Shown here piece after piece: positions 1 to 9,310 of a stretch of 64,000 bases of DNA (position 1 is the first letter of the stretch; every line of letters starts with the position of its first letter). The position numbers and the translations under genes are program-made. The stretch is from Rhodospirillum sp. (GTDB lineage Bacteria; Pseudomonadota; Alphaproteobacteria; Dongiales; Dongiaceae). Under the pieces are notes generated by a model that had not been told where the DNA came from, made no database searches, and saw nothing but the letters and a program-made list of their open reading frames with translations. The stretch spans positions 186,001 through 250,000 of the forward strand of contig PNKY01000005.1 of assembly GCA_013822765.1 (NCBI GenBank), written 5' to 3'.

Positions 1-1
1 C

Positions 2-250
2 CAGCTGGCGGAGACGCTGTTCCGCTGCGGCCGCGCGCTGCTGGAGAAGGAAGCGACCGGCATCCCGTATCGCTTGATCGGCATCGGCGTCGGCGACATC
101 CGCGACGCCGCGGACGCCGACCCCACCGACCTCGCCGACCCCGACGCCGCGCAGCGCCGCAAGGTCGAGGCCGCGATCGACGCGGTGCGCGCCAAGCTCG
201 GAAAGGGCAGCATCGGCAAGGGGCGCGGGATCGAGATCAAGCGGCGCTGA
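2..250 (+). CDS. dinB: DNA polymerase IV, C-terminal part (truncated by window start)
   Basis: Open frame from base 2 to TGA at 248-250: QLAETLFRCGRALLEKEATGIPYRLIGIGVGDIRDAADADPTDLADPDAAQRRKVEAAIDAVRAKLGKGSIGKGRGIEIKRR, typical DinB C-terminus. Confidence 0.85.
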   Translation, partial: QLAETLFRCGRALLEKEATGIPYRLIGIGVGDIRDAADADPTDLADPDAAQRRKVEAAIDAVRAKLGKGSIGKGRGIEIKRR

Positions 251-263
251 CCGGAGGTTAGCC

Positions 264-689
264 ATGACGGACGATCCGTTCGATCTGCAGCGCTTCGTCG
301 ATGCGCAGGCGCCGGTCTATGAGCGCGTGCGCACAGAGCTGAGGAACGGCCGCAAGCACAGCCACTGGATGTGGTTTATCTTCCCGCAGATCGCCGGGCT
401 TGGTCACTCCGCGATGGCGCAACGCTATGCCATCTCATCGCTGCGCGAAGCCGAGGCCTATCTGAAGCATCCGGTTCTTGGCTCCAGGCTGCGGGAGTGT
501 GTGCGCCTGATTCTCCAGGTCAACGGCAAATCGGCTTACGAGATCCTGGGTTCGCCGGACGATATGAAGTTTCATTCCTGCGCAACGTTGTTCGGCCGCG
601 CCGCTCCGCAGGAGGATATCTTTCTGGATGCGCTGGAGAAATACTTCGGCGGCGCTGAAGATCAGGCCACCGTTGCGCGCCTTCGCTAG
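264..689 (+). CDS. DUF1810 family protein
   Basis: HSHWMWFIFPQIAGLGHSAMAQRYAI and FHSCATLF motifs typical of DUF1810. Confidence 0.88.
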   Translation: MTDDPFDLQRFVDAQAPVYERVRTELRNGRKHSHWMWFIFPQIAGLGHSAMAQRYAISSLREAEAYLKHPVLGSRLRECVRLILQVNGKSAYEILGSPDDMKFHSCATLFGRAAPQEDIFLDALEKYFGGAEDQATVARLR

Positions 690-1537
690 TTGCAGGTCTG
701 CGGTTCGAGCATCTCGAGCTTGCGCAGGGTGCCGAGGACCGGCAGCCCGCCGAACTCGAAATTGACGCGCGAGACGACGCCGTTGTCGAACAGCTGGATG
801 CTCTGCTCGAAGTCCGGCGTGCCGTCCGGCAGGTTCTGCACGAAGAAGGCAAAATCGACATGGCGCGAGGCAACGCCCTTGAGCGGCGCGAAGTCTTCCG
901 CCTTGGTCTTGCCGTCCGCTTCGGATGGCCCGAAGCCGGCGCTGATCTCCACCGGCTTCTCATCGACCGTCGCATCGAAGATCTGGGCGAGGAACACGGT
1001 CTCGCCGTTGCCGGCGCGCTCGATCAGCTCCAGCGTATGCTGCACGGGCAGCAGCACCACCGGGATGTCGGTCTCGCCCTTCGAGGGCAACTCGGTGGTC
1101 AGCCTGCCGTCGGCGCCGGCCTTCGGGTAGACCAGCTCGCCGCGGCGCTGGTTGCCGGTGCTGCCGTCCTGGCTGTCCTTGATGAAGTAGCGGTAGCTCG
1201 ATCCGTCCTTGGCTTCCCAGGTTGCCTGGCTCCATTCGAAGCGATGGCCCTCGCCGTCCGGCGCCGACACGTCGAGGCCGGCCTTCTGGTTGACGCTCCA
1301 GCCTTCGCAATCGTCCATCAGCTCGTAGGTGAGGAGGCCGCGCAAGGCGCCGCTGCGCCCGAAGCCGCCGGCGGATTTGGCGCTGAGTTCATAGACCGCG
1401 CGGTGCGGCACCAGCTGTGCCGCCTGCGCGGCGCCGGCCGCGATTGCCAGCACGCTCGTCGAAAGTGCAAAAGCCTTCGTCATTCCAACCACTTGCCGAC
1501 GCATCCAAGAACCGCTCACCTGTCGCCTCTTCACCAA
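686..1537 (-). CDS. EipB-like (DUF1849) cell-envelope integrity protein
   Basis: Signal peptide followed by LVPHRAVYELSAKSAGGFGRSGALRGLLTYELMDDCEGW; alphaproteobacterial EipB/DUF1849 pattern. True start may be internal (MTKAFALSTSV). Confidence 0.8.
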   Translation of the reverse strand: MVKRRQVSGSWMRRQVVGMTKAFALSTSVLAIAAGAAQAAQLVPHRAVYELSAKSAGGFGRSGALRGLLTYELMDDCEGWSVNQKAGLDVSAPDGEGHRFEWSQATWEAKDGSSYRYFIKDSQDGSTGNQRRGELVYPKAGADGRLTTELPSKGETDIPVVLLPVQHTLELIERAGNGETVFLAQIFDATVDEKPVEISAGFGPSEADGKTKAEDFAPLKGVASRHVDFAFFVQNLPDGTPDFEQSIQLFDNGVVSRVNFEFGGLPVLGTLRKLEMLEPQTCN

Positions 1538-1628
1538 TCGGGGCCGCTTTCAGAAATTATCGCATGGGCCGCATCGCCATCATAGGGCCCTCCACCGAAA
1601 GTAAAGCTTGAGGATTTCAGAGGGTTCC

Positions 1629-2594
1629 ATGCCGCAGAAGCCGACCATCTTCGTCACCCGCCGTTTGCCTGACGACGTGACGCGCCGCCTGACCAAGGAC
1701 TACGAGGCGCGGCTGAACGAGCTCGACGGCGTGCTGTCGGCGGACCAGCTGGTGAAAGGCGCGGAAGGCGCGGACGCCGTGCTGGTGACGCCGACCGACA
1801 AGCTGACTGCCGAGGTGATCGGCCGGCTGCCCAAGTCGGTCAAGATGATCGCGACTTTCTCGGTCGGCTACGAGCATATCGACCTCAACGCCGCCAAGCA
1901 GCGCGGGCTGCCGGTCTCCAACACCCCGGACGTTCTGACAGACGCGACCGCGGACATCGCGCTGCTGCTGATGCTGGGCGCGGCGCGGCGCGCCTATGAA
2001 GGCGAGCGCGCGGTGCGCGACGCCAGCTGGAAGTCGTGGTCCACCACCTACATGCTGGGCGTCCACATGACCGGCAAGCGGCTCGGCATCTTCGGCATGG
2101 GCCGCATCGGCCAGGCGGTCGCCAAGCGCGCGCGGGCGTTCGACATGCAGGTCCACTACTACAATCGCAAGCGCCTGCCCGCCGACCAGGAGCAGGGCGC
2201 GATCTACCATGAGCGAGCGGAGGACTTGCTGCCGCACTGCGACTTCCTGTCCATCAACGCGCCGGGCGGCGCCGAGACCTATCACTGGCTGAACGCCGAA
2301 CGCATCGCGCGCCTGCCGGACAAGGCGGTCGTGGTGAACACGTCGCGCGGCGGGCTGGTCGACGATGTGGCACTGATTGCGGCGCTGAAGTCGGGTAAGC
2401 TGTTCTCGGCCGGGCTCGACGTGTTCGAGAACGAGCCCAATATCCATCCCGGCTATCGCGAATTGCCGAACGTGTTCCTGCTGCCGCACCTCGGCAGCGC
2501 GACGGTGGACACGCGCAACGCGATGGGGTTCAAGGCGCTGGATAATCTGGACGCGCATTTCGCGGGGCGGCAATTGCCGGACCGGCTGGTGTAG
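1629..2594 (+). CDS. D-2-hydroxyacid dehydrogenase (glyoxylate/hydroxypyruvate reductase-like)
   Basis: GKRLGIFGMGRIGQAVAKRARAF Rossmann motif, NTSRGGLVDD, LLPHLGSATVDTR; ATG at 1629 inside the longer ORF. Confidence 0.9.
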   Translation: MPQKPTIFVTRRLPDDVTRRLTKDYEARLNELDGVLSADQLVKGAEGADAVLVTPTDKLTAEVIGRLPKSVKMIATFSVGYEHIDLNAAKQRGLPVSNTPDVLTDATADIALLLMLGAARRAYEGERAVRDASWKSWSTTYMLGVHMTGKRLGIFGMGRIGQAVAKRARAFDMQVHYYNRKRLPADQEQGAIYHERAEDLLPHCDFLSINAPGGAETYHWLNAERIARLPDKAVVVNTSRGGLVDDVALIAALKSGKLFSAGLDVFENEPNIHPGYRELPNVFLLPHLGSATVDTRNAMGFKALDNLDAHFAGRQLPDRLV

Positions 2595-2630
2595 CAGCCG
2601 CCGACTTCGCACAACTTGGCACCACTCCAC

Positions 2631-2738
2631 CGTCACCCCGGGCTTGACCCGGGGCCCATGGCGCAGCGGCACGAACCTTCGAATGTTCGCATGCTCGTGC
2701 GACGGAGGAGTGGATCCCGGCTCAAGGCCGGGATGACA
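2631..2738. repeat. Twin-hairpin intergenic element (family A), copy 1
   Basis: CGTCA-CCCCGGG-cttga-CCCGGGG ... GG-ATCCCGGC-tcaag-GCCGGGAT-GACA, in a convergent gap. Confidence 0.85.
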
Positions 2739-2765
2739 AATGGAGTGGGTCGCAGGAGTGGTGCT

Positions 2766-3389
2766 CTAGCCCCTGCCCTCTTGCGCCAGTGCGCGCTTCA
2801 CGGCCGGGCGCTCGTGCATGCGCGTGCGGTGGTCGTGCACCTTGGGGAAGCGCTTCGGATCGAGGCCGTCCGCCTCCATCCAGTCGGACAGCGTGAACAG
2901 ATACGGGTCGCAGATCGAGTACGCCTCGCCCATCACCCACGGGCCCTTGAACATCTCGCGCTCGATCAGCTCGAAGCAGGCGCCCACGGTCTCGGGCACC
3001 TTGCGTTTCATGTCGTCGAACGAGGATTGCTCGTTGGCCCAGCGGTAGCCGCGCATGCGGTGGGCGTGAGCGACGTGCACCGTTGCGCACAGATAGGCGT
3101 TGAAGGACTGCACCTGCGCGTACGCCCAGGCATCGTCGAACGGCGCCAGCTTCGCTTTCGGAAAGCTCTGCGCGATGAAGGTGAGGATTGCCGGGTTCTC
3201 CGTCAGCACGCCACGATCGGTGGCCAGCGCGGGCACGCGAGCCTTCGGGTTGATCGCGAGATATTCCGGCTTGCGCTGGTCACCCGCGGCTGTGTCGACG
3301 CGATGGCCAGTATACTCGGCACCGGCCTCTTCGAGTGCGATGTGCGAGGCCAGCGCGCAGCTGCCGGGCGCGTAGAACAACTTCAACAT
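2766..3389 (-). CDS. Glutathione S-transferase family protein
   Basis: MLKLFYAPGSCALASHIALEEAGAEY N-terminus and GST C-domain; start at CAT 3387-3389. Confidence 0.9.
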   Translation of the reverse strand: MLKLFYAPGSCALASHIALEEAGAEYTGHRVDTAAGDQRKPEYLAINPKARVPALATDRGVLTENPAILTFIAQSFPKAKLAPFDDAWAYAQVQSFNAYLCATVHVAHAHRMRGYRWANEQSSFDDMKRKVPETVGACFELIEREMFKGPWVMGEAYSICDPYLFTLSDWMEADGLDPKRFPKVHDHRTRMHERPAVKRALAQEGRG

Positions 3390-3408
3390 GCCATCCTCCG
3401 GGATGCGA

Positions 3409-4443
3409 TCAGGGCTTGACGATAGTGCCGACCGGCTGCGGCAAGGTGAAGGCGTGGATGCCGCCACCGCCATAGGCGAGCTCGAGCGCGGGGATCTGCA
3501 CCACCTCGCGCTTGGGGAACAGCCTGGTCATCACGTCGAACGCCTTGCGGTCGTTGGCGCCGTCGTCGAAGGCCGGCATCACGATGCCGTCGTTCGGCAT
3601 GTAGAGATTGACATAGGACAACGCGAGCCGCTTGCCCTCCGGGTCGAACAAGGGCCGCGGCTGCTCGACCTCCACCACATCGAGTGTCTGGCCCTTGGCG
3701 TTGCGCGCGGCTTTCAGGCGCTGGATGTTGTCGGTGAGAATCTTGTGGTTCGGATCGGCCGGATCGGCGCAGCTCAAGGCCAGCACAGTACCCGGCCGCA
3801 CGAAGCGCGCGACATTGCCGATCTGGCCGCCAGTCTGGTCGTCCTGCAGACCTTCGCCAAGCCAGATCACCTGCTGCACACCGAGATATTCGATCAGCAC
3901 CTCTTCGACCTGCTCGCGCGTCATGTCGGGGTTTCGGTTGGTATTGAGCAGGGTCGCTTCGCTCGCGATCACCGTGCCCTCGCCGTCCACGTCGATGCCG
4001 CCGCCTTCCAGCACGAGATTGTGCGAATAGGCTTTCATCTCGAGATGCTTCAGGATCTCTCCCGCTACCTTGGCGTCGCGCTCGTGGTCCTCGTAGCGGA
4101 AGCCCCAGGCGTTCCAGCGCCAGGTGACGCCGGCGACACCCTTCGCCTTGTTCATCAGGAAGGTCGGGCCGTAGTCGCGTATCCAGCAATCGTCGTGCGT
4201 CAGCGACACCTGCGCGACGCCGTTGGCGGTGAGCAGCGAGACCTCCGCCACGTTCTTCGGCTTGGTGACGATGGTGACCGGCTCGAACCGCGCGATGGTG
4301 TTGGCGATTTCGGCGACGACATCGCGAGCGCCATCCAGATGCTCGCCCCAGGTCTCCGACCGGCTTGGCCAAGCCATCCAGCATCGCTCGTGTGGCACCC
4401 ATTCGGCCGGCATTGAAAAGCCGTCGGCCAACGGATTGCTCAT
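3409..4443 (-). CDS. Agmatine deiminase family protein (peptidylarginine deiminase-like)
   Basis: PAEWVPHERCWMAWPSR, DDCWIRDYGPTFL, LEGGGIDVDGEGT, AYGGGGIHAFTLPQP motifs. Confidence 0.92.
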   Translation of the reverse strand: MSNPLADGFSMPAEWVPHERCWMAWPSRSETWGEHLDGARDVVAEIANTIARFEPVTIVTKPKNVAEVSLLTANGVAQVSLTHDDCWIRDYGPTFLMNKAKGVAGVTWRWNAWGFRYEDHERDAKVAGEILKHLEMKAYSHNLVLEGGGIDVDGEGTVIASEATLLNTNRNPDMTREQVEEVLIEYLGVQQVIWLGEGLQDDQTGGQIGNVARFVRPGTVLALSCADPADPNHKILTDNIQRLKAARNAKGQTLDVVEVEQPRPLFDPEGKRLALSYVNLYMPNDGIVMPAFDDGANDRKAFDVMTRLFPKREVVQIPALELAYGGGGIHAFTLPQPVGTIVKP

Positions 4444-4545
4444 GGGCGTCCCTGTATCAAGCCTCGTGTCTCCAGCCTTCCGGTTGCTTCCGGGGTCATC
4501 TCAAGGCGGCGCAAGTCTACCAGTTTGCCCGGCGGGCGCTAGTGG

Positions 4546-6333
4546 CTACTGGCCGACCTTCTTGAGCGGAAGGTCAAGCCTGATACTCAGTTCCTTCAGG
4601 CGTGCCGGCGGCACTTCCGTCGGCGCCTGCATCAACAGGTCCTCCGCCCGCTGATTCAGCGGGAAGGCAATGACTTCGCGGATATTCTTCTCGTCCGCCA
4701 ACAACATGACGATGCGGTCGATGCCCGGCGCCGAGCCGCCGTGGGGCGGTGCGCCGAACTTGAAGGCATTCAGCATGCCGCCGAACTTGTTCTCGACCTC
4801 GCTGGCCGGATAACCGGCAATCTCGAAGGCCTTGTACATGATCTCCGGCAGATGGTTGCGGATCGCGCCCGAGGACAGCTCGACGCCGTTGCACACGATG
4901 TCGTACTGGAACGCATTGATGGTCAGCGGATCTTTATTCAGCAGTGCGTCCATTCCGCCCTGCGGCATGGAGAACGGGTTGTGGCTGAACTCGATCTTCT
5001 TGAGCTCCTCGTTGTACTCGTACATCGGGAAGTCGACGATCCAGCAGAACTCGAACCGCTTGGAATCGATCAGCTGCAGCTCCTCGCCCAGGCGGGTGCG
5101 GACCGTGCCGGCGAACTTGGCCGCGACGTCCTTCTTGTCGCAGGCGAAGAACACGGCATCGCCGTCCCTGGCGCCGCTCGCGGCCCTGATGGCGGCGACG
5201 CGCGCCTCGTCCAGGTTCTTGGCGATCGGACCCTTGGCACCACCGGCCTCATAGATGATGTAGCCGAGACCGCCGGCGCCCTGCGAGCGGGCCCACTCGT
5301 TCAGCTTGTCGAAGAAGCTGCGCGGCTTCGAGCCGGCGCCGGGCGCGGGAATCGCGCGCACGATCGCGCCGCCGTCGATCGCCTTGGCGAAGATGCCGAA
5401 GCCGGAGCCGCGGAAAGGCTCGGTCACGTCGGCGATCACGATCGGGTTGCGCAGGTCGGGCTTGTCCGAGCCGTATTTCAGCATCGACTGTTCGAACGGG
5501 ATGCGCGGGAACGGCAAAGACGACACCTTGCGCTCCCCGGCGAATTCCTCGAACACGCCGTGCAACACAGGCTCGATGGTGTTGAAAACGTCTTCCTGGG
5601 TGACATACGACATCTCGAAATCGAGCTGGTAGAACTCACCCGGCGAGCGGTCGGCGCGGCTGTCCTCGTCGCGGAAGCAGGGCGCGATCTGGAAATAACG
5701 ATCGAAGCCGGCGACCATCAGCAGCTGCTTGAACTGCTGCGGCGCCTGCGGCAGCGCGTAGAACTTGCCGGGATGCAAGCGCGCCGGCACCAGGAAGTCG
5801 CGCGCGCCTTCCGGCGAGGACGAGGTCAGGATCGGCGTCTGGAACTCGGTGAAGCCGGACTCGATCATGCGGCGGCGGATCGAGGAGATCACGCGCGAGC
5901 GCAGCACGATGTTGGCGTGCACGCGGTCGCGGCGCAGATCGAGGAAGCGGTAGCGCAGGCGGATTTCCTCGCCGGCATCCTCGTCGCTGTTGACCTGCAG
6001 CGGCACCAAGTCCGATACCGACTGGATGGTGTAGTCGGTGATCTGCAACTCGATCTCGCCGGTCGGCAGCTTGGGGTTGGCAGTCTCGGCCGGGCGCTTC
6101 ACCACCTTGCCGGTGACGGTGACGACGCTCTCGACTCGGGTCTGCTCGACCGACTTGAACAGCGGCGAGGAGACGTCGAGCACGCACTGGGTGAGGCCGT
6201 AGTGGTCGCGCAGGTCGATGAAGACCAGATTGCCATGATCGCGCTTGCGATGGACCCAGCCGGAGAGCCGGACCTGCTGGCTCACATCGGCCATTCGGAG
6301 CGCGCCGCAAGTGTGCGTGCGGTAGGCGTGCAT
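4546..6333 (-). CDS. aspS: Aspartyl-tRNA synthetase
   Basis: [43 protein letters not shown]; class II motifs [19 protein letters not shown] and [27 protein letters not shown]. Confidence 0.97.
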   Translation of the reverse strand: MHAYRTHTCGALRMADVSQQVRLSGWVHRKRDHGNLVFIDLRDHYGLTQCVLDVSSPLFKSVEQTRVESVVTVTGKVVKRPAETANPKLPTGEIELQITDYTIQSVSDLVPLQVNSDEDAGEEIRLRYRFLDLRRDRVHANIVLRSRVISSIRRRMIESGFTEFQTPILTSSSPEGARDFLVPARLHPGKFYALPQAPQQFKQLLMVAGFDRYFQIAPCFRDEDSRADRSPGEFYQLDFEMSYVTQEDVFNTIEPVLHGVFEEFAGERKVSSLPFPRIPFEQSMLKYGSDKPDLRNPIVIADVTEPFRGSGFGIFAKAIDGGAIVRAIPAPGAGSKPRSFFDKLNEWARSQGAGGLGYIIYEAGGAKGPIAKNLDEARVAAIRAASGARDGDAVFFACDKKDVAAKFAGTVRTRLGEELQLIDSKRFEFCWIVDFPMYEYNEELKKIEFSHNPFSMPQGGMDALLNKDPLTINAFQYDIVCNGVELSSGAIRNHLPEIMYKAFEIAGYPASEVENKFGGMLNAFKFGAPPHGGSAPGIDRIVMLLADEKNIREVIAFPLNQRAEDLLMQAPTEVPPARLKELSIRLDLPLKKVGQ

Positions 6334-6466
6334 GGCGAATTTCCTCAAAGATTCCAAGGTTTCGGCGGGAGAAGCCATGGAAAGCCGGGCTTTGTCAAGG
6401 CTGGCCCGGAATGGGCCATTCCCCTGCCCTTTTCAGACTCCGGCAAACCCGCTATAGCATCGTTCA

Positions 6467-7648
6467 ATGGTTCGTCACTCTTCCGCAGATCCCCAGCTGA
6501 TCACGAAATCCGAGGACCTGGCCGAGTTTTGCGGCGGCTTGGCGCATGCGCCGTTCATCACCATCGATACCGAGTTCCTGCGCGAAAAGACCTATTGGCC
6601 GATCCTCTGCCTGGTGCAGATCGCCGGCCCCGAAACCGACCAGGTGGCGGCGATCGATACCATGGCGGCAGGCCTGGACCTGGCGCCACTGGCCGCGCTG
6701 CTGAAAAACACCAAGATCACGAAGGTCTTCCATGCCGCGCGGCAGGATGTGGAAATCTTTTTCCGCATGACCGGCGCGATTCCCAAGCCGATCGTCGACA
6801 CTCAGGTGCTGGCGATGGTGTGCGGGTTCGGCGATGCCGCCAGCTACGAGACGCTGGCCGGCAAGCTCGCCAATGTGCGGCTGGACAAGCTGGCGCGCTT
6901 CACCGACTGGGCGCGCCGGCCGCTCTCGGCGCGGCAGCTCGACTATGCTTTGTCGGATGTGATCCATCTGCGCGGCATTTATCAGAAGCTGCACGACAAG
7001 GCGGAGAAGACCGGGCGCCTGGATTGGATCGACGACGAGATGGCGCTGCTGACCGATCCGGCCACCTACGAGTTCAATCCGGAGAACGCGTGGAAGCGGC
7101 TGAAGACCCGCTCCGAGAAGCCGCGCTTCCTCGCCGTGCTGAAAGAGGTCGCGGCGTGGCGCGAGCGCGAAGCGCAGAGTCGCGACGTACCGCGCAACCG
7201 CGTGCTGAATGACGAGAACATCGTCGAGATTGCCGCGCACGTGCCGGAGACTGCGGAAGCGCTGGCGCAATGCCGCGGTCTGACTCGCGGGTTCGCAGAT
7301 AGCCGCAACGGCGAAGCGATCCTGGCGGCGGTGCAGCGCGGGCTCGCCATTCCCGACAGCGAGGCGCCGAAGCTGCCGCCGCGGCCCGATATTCCTTCCG
7401 GCCTCGGGCCATTGATCGATCTGCTGCGCGTATTGCTGAAGCTGCGCTGCGATGAGTTCGAGGTCGCGCAAAAGCTGATCTGCAACTCATCCGACCTGGA
7501 GCGCATCGCCGCCGACGACCACGCCAAGGTGCCGGCCCTCAAAGGCTGGCGCCACAAGGTGTTCGGGGAGGAAGCGCTGGCGCTGAAGCACGGCAAGCTG
7601 GCGCTGACCGCCAAGGGGCGGTCGATCAAGATCATCCCGCTCGAGTAG
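6467..7648 (+). CDS. rnd: Ribonuclease D
   Basis: FITIDTEFLREKTYWPILCLVQIA, VFHAARQDVEIF, HRDC-type C-terminus. Confidence 0.93.
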   Translation: MVRHSSADPQLITKSEDLAEFCGGLAHAPFITIDTEFLREKTYWPILCLVQIAGPETDQVAAIDTMAAGLDLAPLAALLKNTKITKVFHAARQDVEIFFRMTGAIPKPIVDTQVLAMVCGFGDAASYETLAGKLANVRLDKLARFTDWARRPLSARQLDYALSDVIHLRGIYQKLHDKAEKTGRLDWIDDEMALLTDPATYEFNPENAWKRLKTRSEKPRFLAVLKEVAAWREREAQSRDVPRNRVLNDENIVEIAAHVPETAEALAQCRGLTRGFADSRNGEAILAAVQRGLAIPDSEAPKLPPRPDIPSGLGPLIDLLRVLLKLRCDEFEVAQKLICNSSDLERIAADDHAKVPALKGWRHKVFGEEALALKHGKLALTAKGRSIKIIPLE

Positions 7649-7680
7649 AGCGCTTCGCCCCGCTCTCCGCTTTCACAGCT

Positions 7681-7766
7681 GTCACCCCGGACAGCCGCGA
7701 GCCGGGGTCCACTCATCCGCCGCACGAGCCTCGGCCCAATGGACCCCGGCTCAAGGCCGGGGTGAC
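7681..7766. repeat. Twin-hairpin intergenic element (family A), copy 2
   Basis: GTCACCCCGG (7681-7690) and CCGGGGTGAC (7757-7766) terminal inverted repeats; CCGGGGTCCA (7702-7711) and TGGACCCCGG (7740-7749) internal pair. Confidence 0.9.
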
Positions 7767-7797
7767 GATAGAGTGAAGACGATGGGCGTGCGCCGAC

Positions 7798-9306
7798 CTA
7801 GACGATCTGCACGGCCTTGTCGAACGCGCGGCCGACGGCCTCCAAGCGGCGCTGCACCGCTTCGCCGAACAGCTGGCGCGAATCCTCCGGCAGGTGCAGG
7901 CAGATCTTGCCGTCCTTCCTGTTGATCCGGGTCTGGTTCAACATCGCAAGGGTGCCGCCGCTCAGCGAGTACGCCAGGCGGATGACGGCGCCGACGCGCC
8001 AGGCGAAGGTCACGTCGTCGTCTTTCACCAGCGACATGAACGGGTCGGCATAGTGGGTCTCGTCGAGGTCGGCGCCGTAGCGGATCGCCATGGCCAACGC
8101 CAGGACCACGCGCTCGGCGTGATCGATGCCGGCGACCGGCATGCGCAGGACGCGCATGAACGCCTGCTCGGAGCGATAATCGGGGTGCTCGCGCCAGCCA
8201 AGGTCCGAGAGCAGGCACGCCGCTTCGCGCAGCCGCCCACGCGCTTCGTCATCGTCCGAGAACAACGGCGAGATCCAGTTGTCGATCGCATCGCTGATGG
8301 ATTCAAACCGGCCGTCGAGGCCGGCGAAATCCGCGCAGCCGACCAGCAGCGGGTCGGCTTCCTGGTCGCCGGCATTGAGCTTGGCGAACAGGCAACCTTC
8401 GCGCAGGCCGTAGGCGGAGAACAGAGTCCGGTCCGGCTTTGCCGCGCGCAGCAGGCGTTCCATGATCAGCGCGCCGTAGGGCAGCACGTCGATGCGGCGC
8501 TTGGAGATGCCTTCGAGCGACGTCAGGCTGCGCTTGCCCAGGCGGCTCACCACCCGCGCCAGATCTTCCGCGGAGCGGCGGCCGATCCGGTACTCGTGGA
8601 TCACGTGCAGCGGATAGTGCGTTTGATCCATATGGATCTTGGCGAGGGTACGCCAGGTGCCGCCGACCGGATAGAAGGTGCGGCCCTTGACCTCCTCCAG
8701 CCACTCGAGTTCCTCGAGCTGGCGATCGACGATCTTCTGCGCGGCGTCGAGGTCACCGTCGGTCGCCTCCACCAGACGCAAGGGGCCGATCGGCAGCGTC
8801 ACCTGCTGCGCGATCTTGCCCTTGTTGAGCAGCACCAGTTCGAGGCTGCCGCCGCCCAAGTCGCCCATCAGGCCGTCGGCATTGGGCACGCCGGCGAGCA
8901 CGCCGAGCGCGGACAGCTTGGCTTCCTCCTCGCCCGAGATCACGCGCACGGCAACGCCGGTGGCCCGCTCGATCTCCTTGGCGAATTCCTTGCCGTCCTT
9001 GGCGTCGCGCACGGCGGCGGTGGCCAGCATCTCGACGTCCGTCACGTTCATCGCGCGGGTCAGCGCGACGAAGCGGCGGATGTTGATCAACGCTTCCTTG
9101 CGGCCTTCGGCGTTCAGCTTGCCGGTGCGCTCCAGCCCCTTGCCGAGGCCGGGCAGCGCCTTCTCATTGAAGATCGGAACCAGGCTGCGCGAGCGCTTGT
9201 CATAGACGACGAGGCGAACGGAGTTCGATCCGACGTCGATGACCGCGACCCGCCCGGGCTTTGCAGCTTTGGCGATCGCGGCTGCTTGCCGCAGCGTTGC
9301 CGTCAA
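7798..9306 (-). CDS. ppx: Exopolyphosphatase (Ppx/GppA family)
   Basis: VAVIDVGSNSVRLVVYD, GLMGDLGGGSLELVLL; located 4 bp after ppk1. Confidence 0.93.
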   Translation of the reverse strand: MTATLRQAAAIAKAAKPGRVAVIDVGSNSVRLVVYDKRSRSLVPIFNEKALPGLGKGLERTGKLNAEGRKEALINIRRFVALTRAMNVTDVEMLATAAVRDAKDGKEFAKEIERATGVAVRVISGEEEAKLSALGVLAGVPNADGLMGDLGGGSLELVLLNKGKIAQQVTLPIGPLRLVEATDGDLDAAQKIVDRQLEELEWLEEVKGRTFYPVGGTWRTLAKIHMDQTHYPLHVIHEYRIGRRSAEDLARVVSRLGKRSLTSLEGISKRRIDVLPYGALIMERLLRAAKPDRTLFSAYGLREGCLFAKLNAGDQEADPLLVGCADFAGLDGRFESISDAIDNWISPLFSDDDEARGRLREAACLLSDLGWREHPDYRSEQAFMRVLRMPVAGIDHAERVVLALAMAIRYGADLDETHYADPFMSLVKDDDVTFAWRVGAVIRLAYSLSGGTLAMLNQTRINRKDGKICLHLPEDSRQLFGEAVQRRLEAVGRAFDKAVQIV

Positions 9307-9310
9307 TGAA

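Noticed and set aside
4741-7212. 823-aa plus-strand ORF antisense to aspS
   Set aside because: Shadow frame in GC-rich DNA; aspS on the opposite strand is unambiguous, and the translated composition (Arg/Gly/Val/Asp-rich) is typical of antisense frames.
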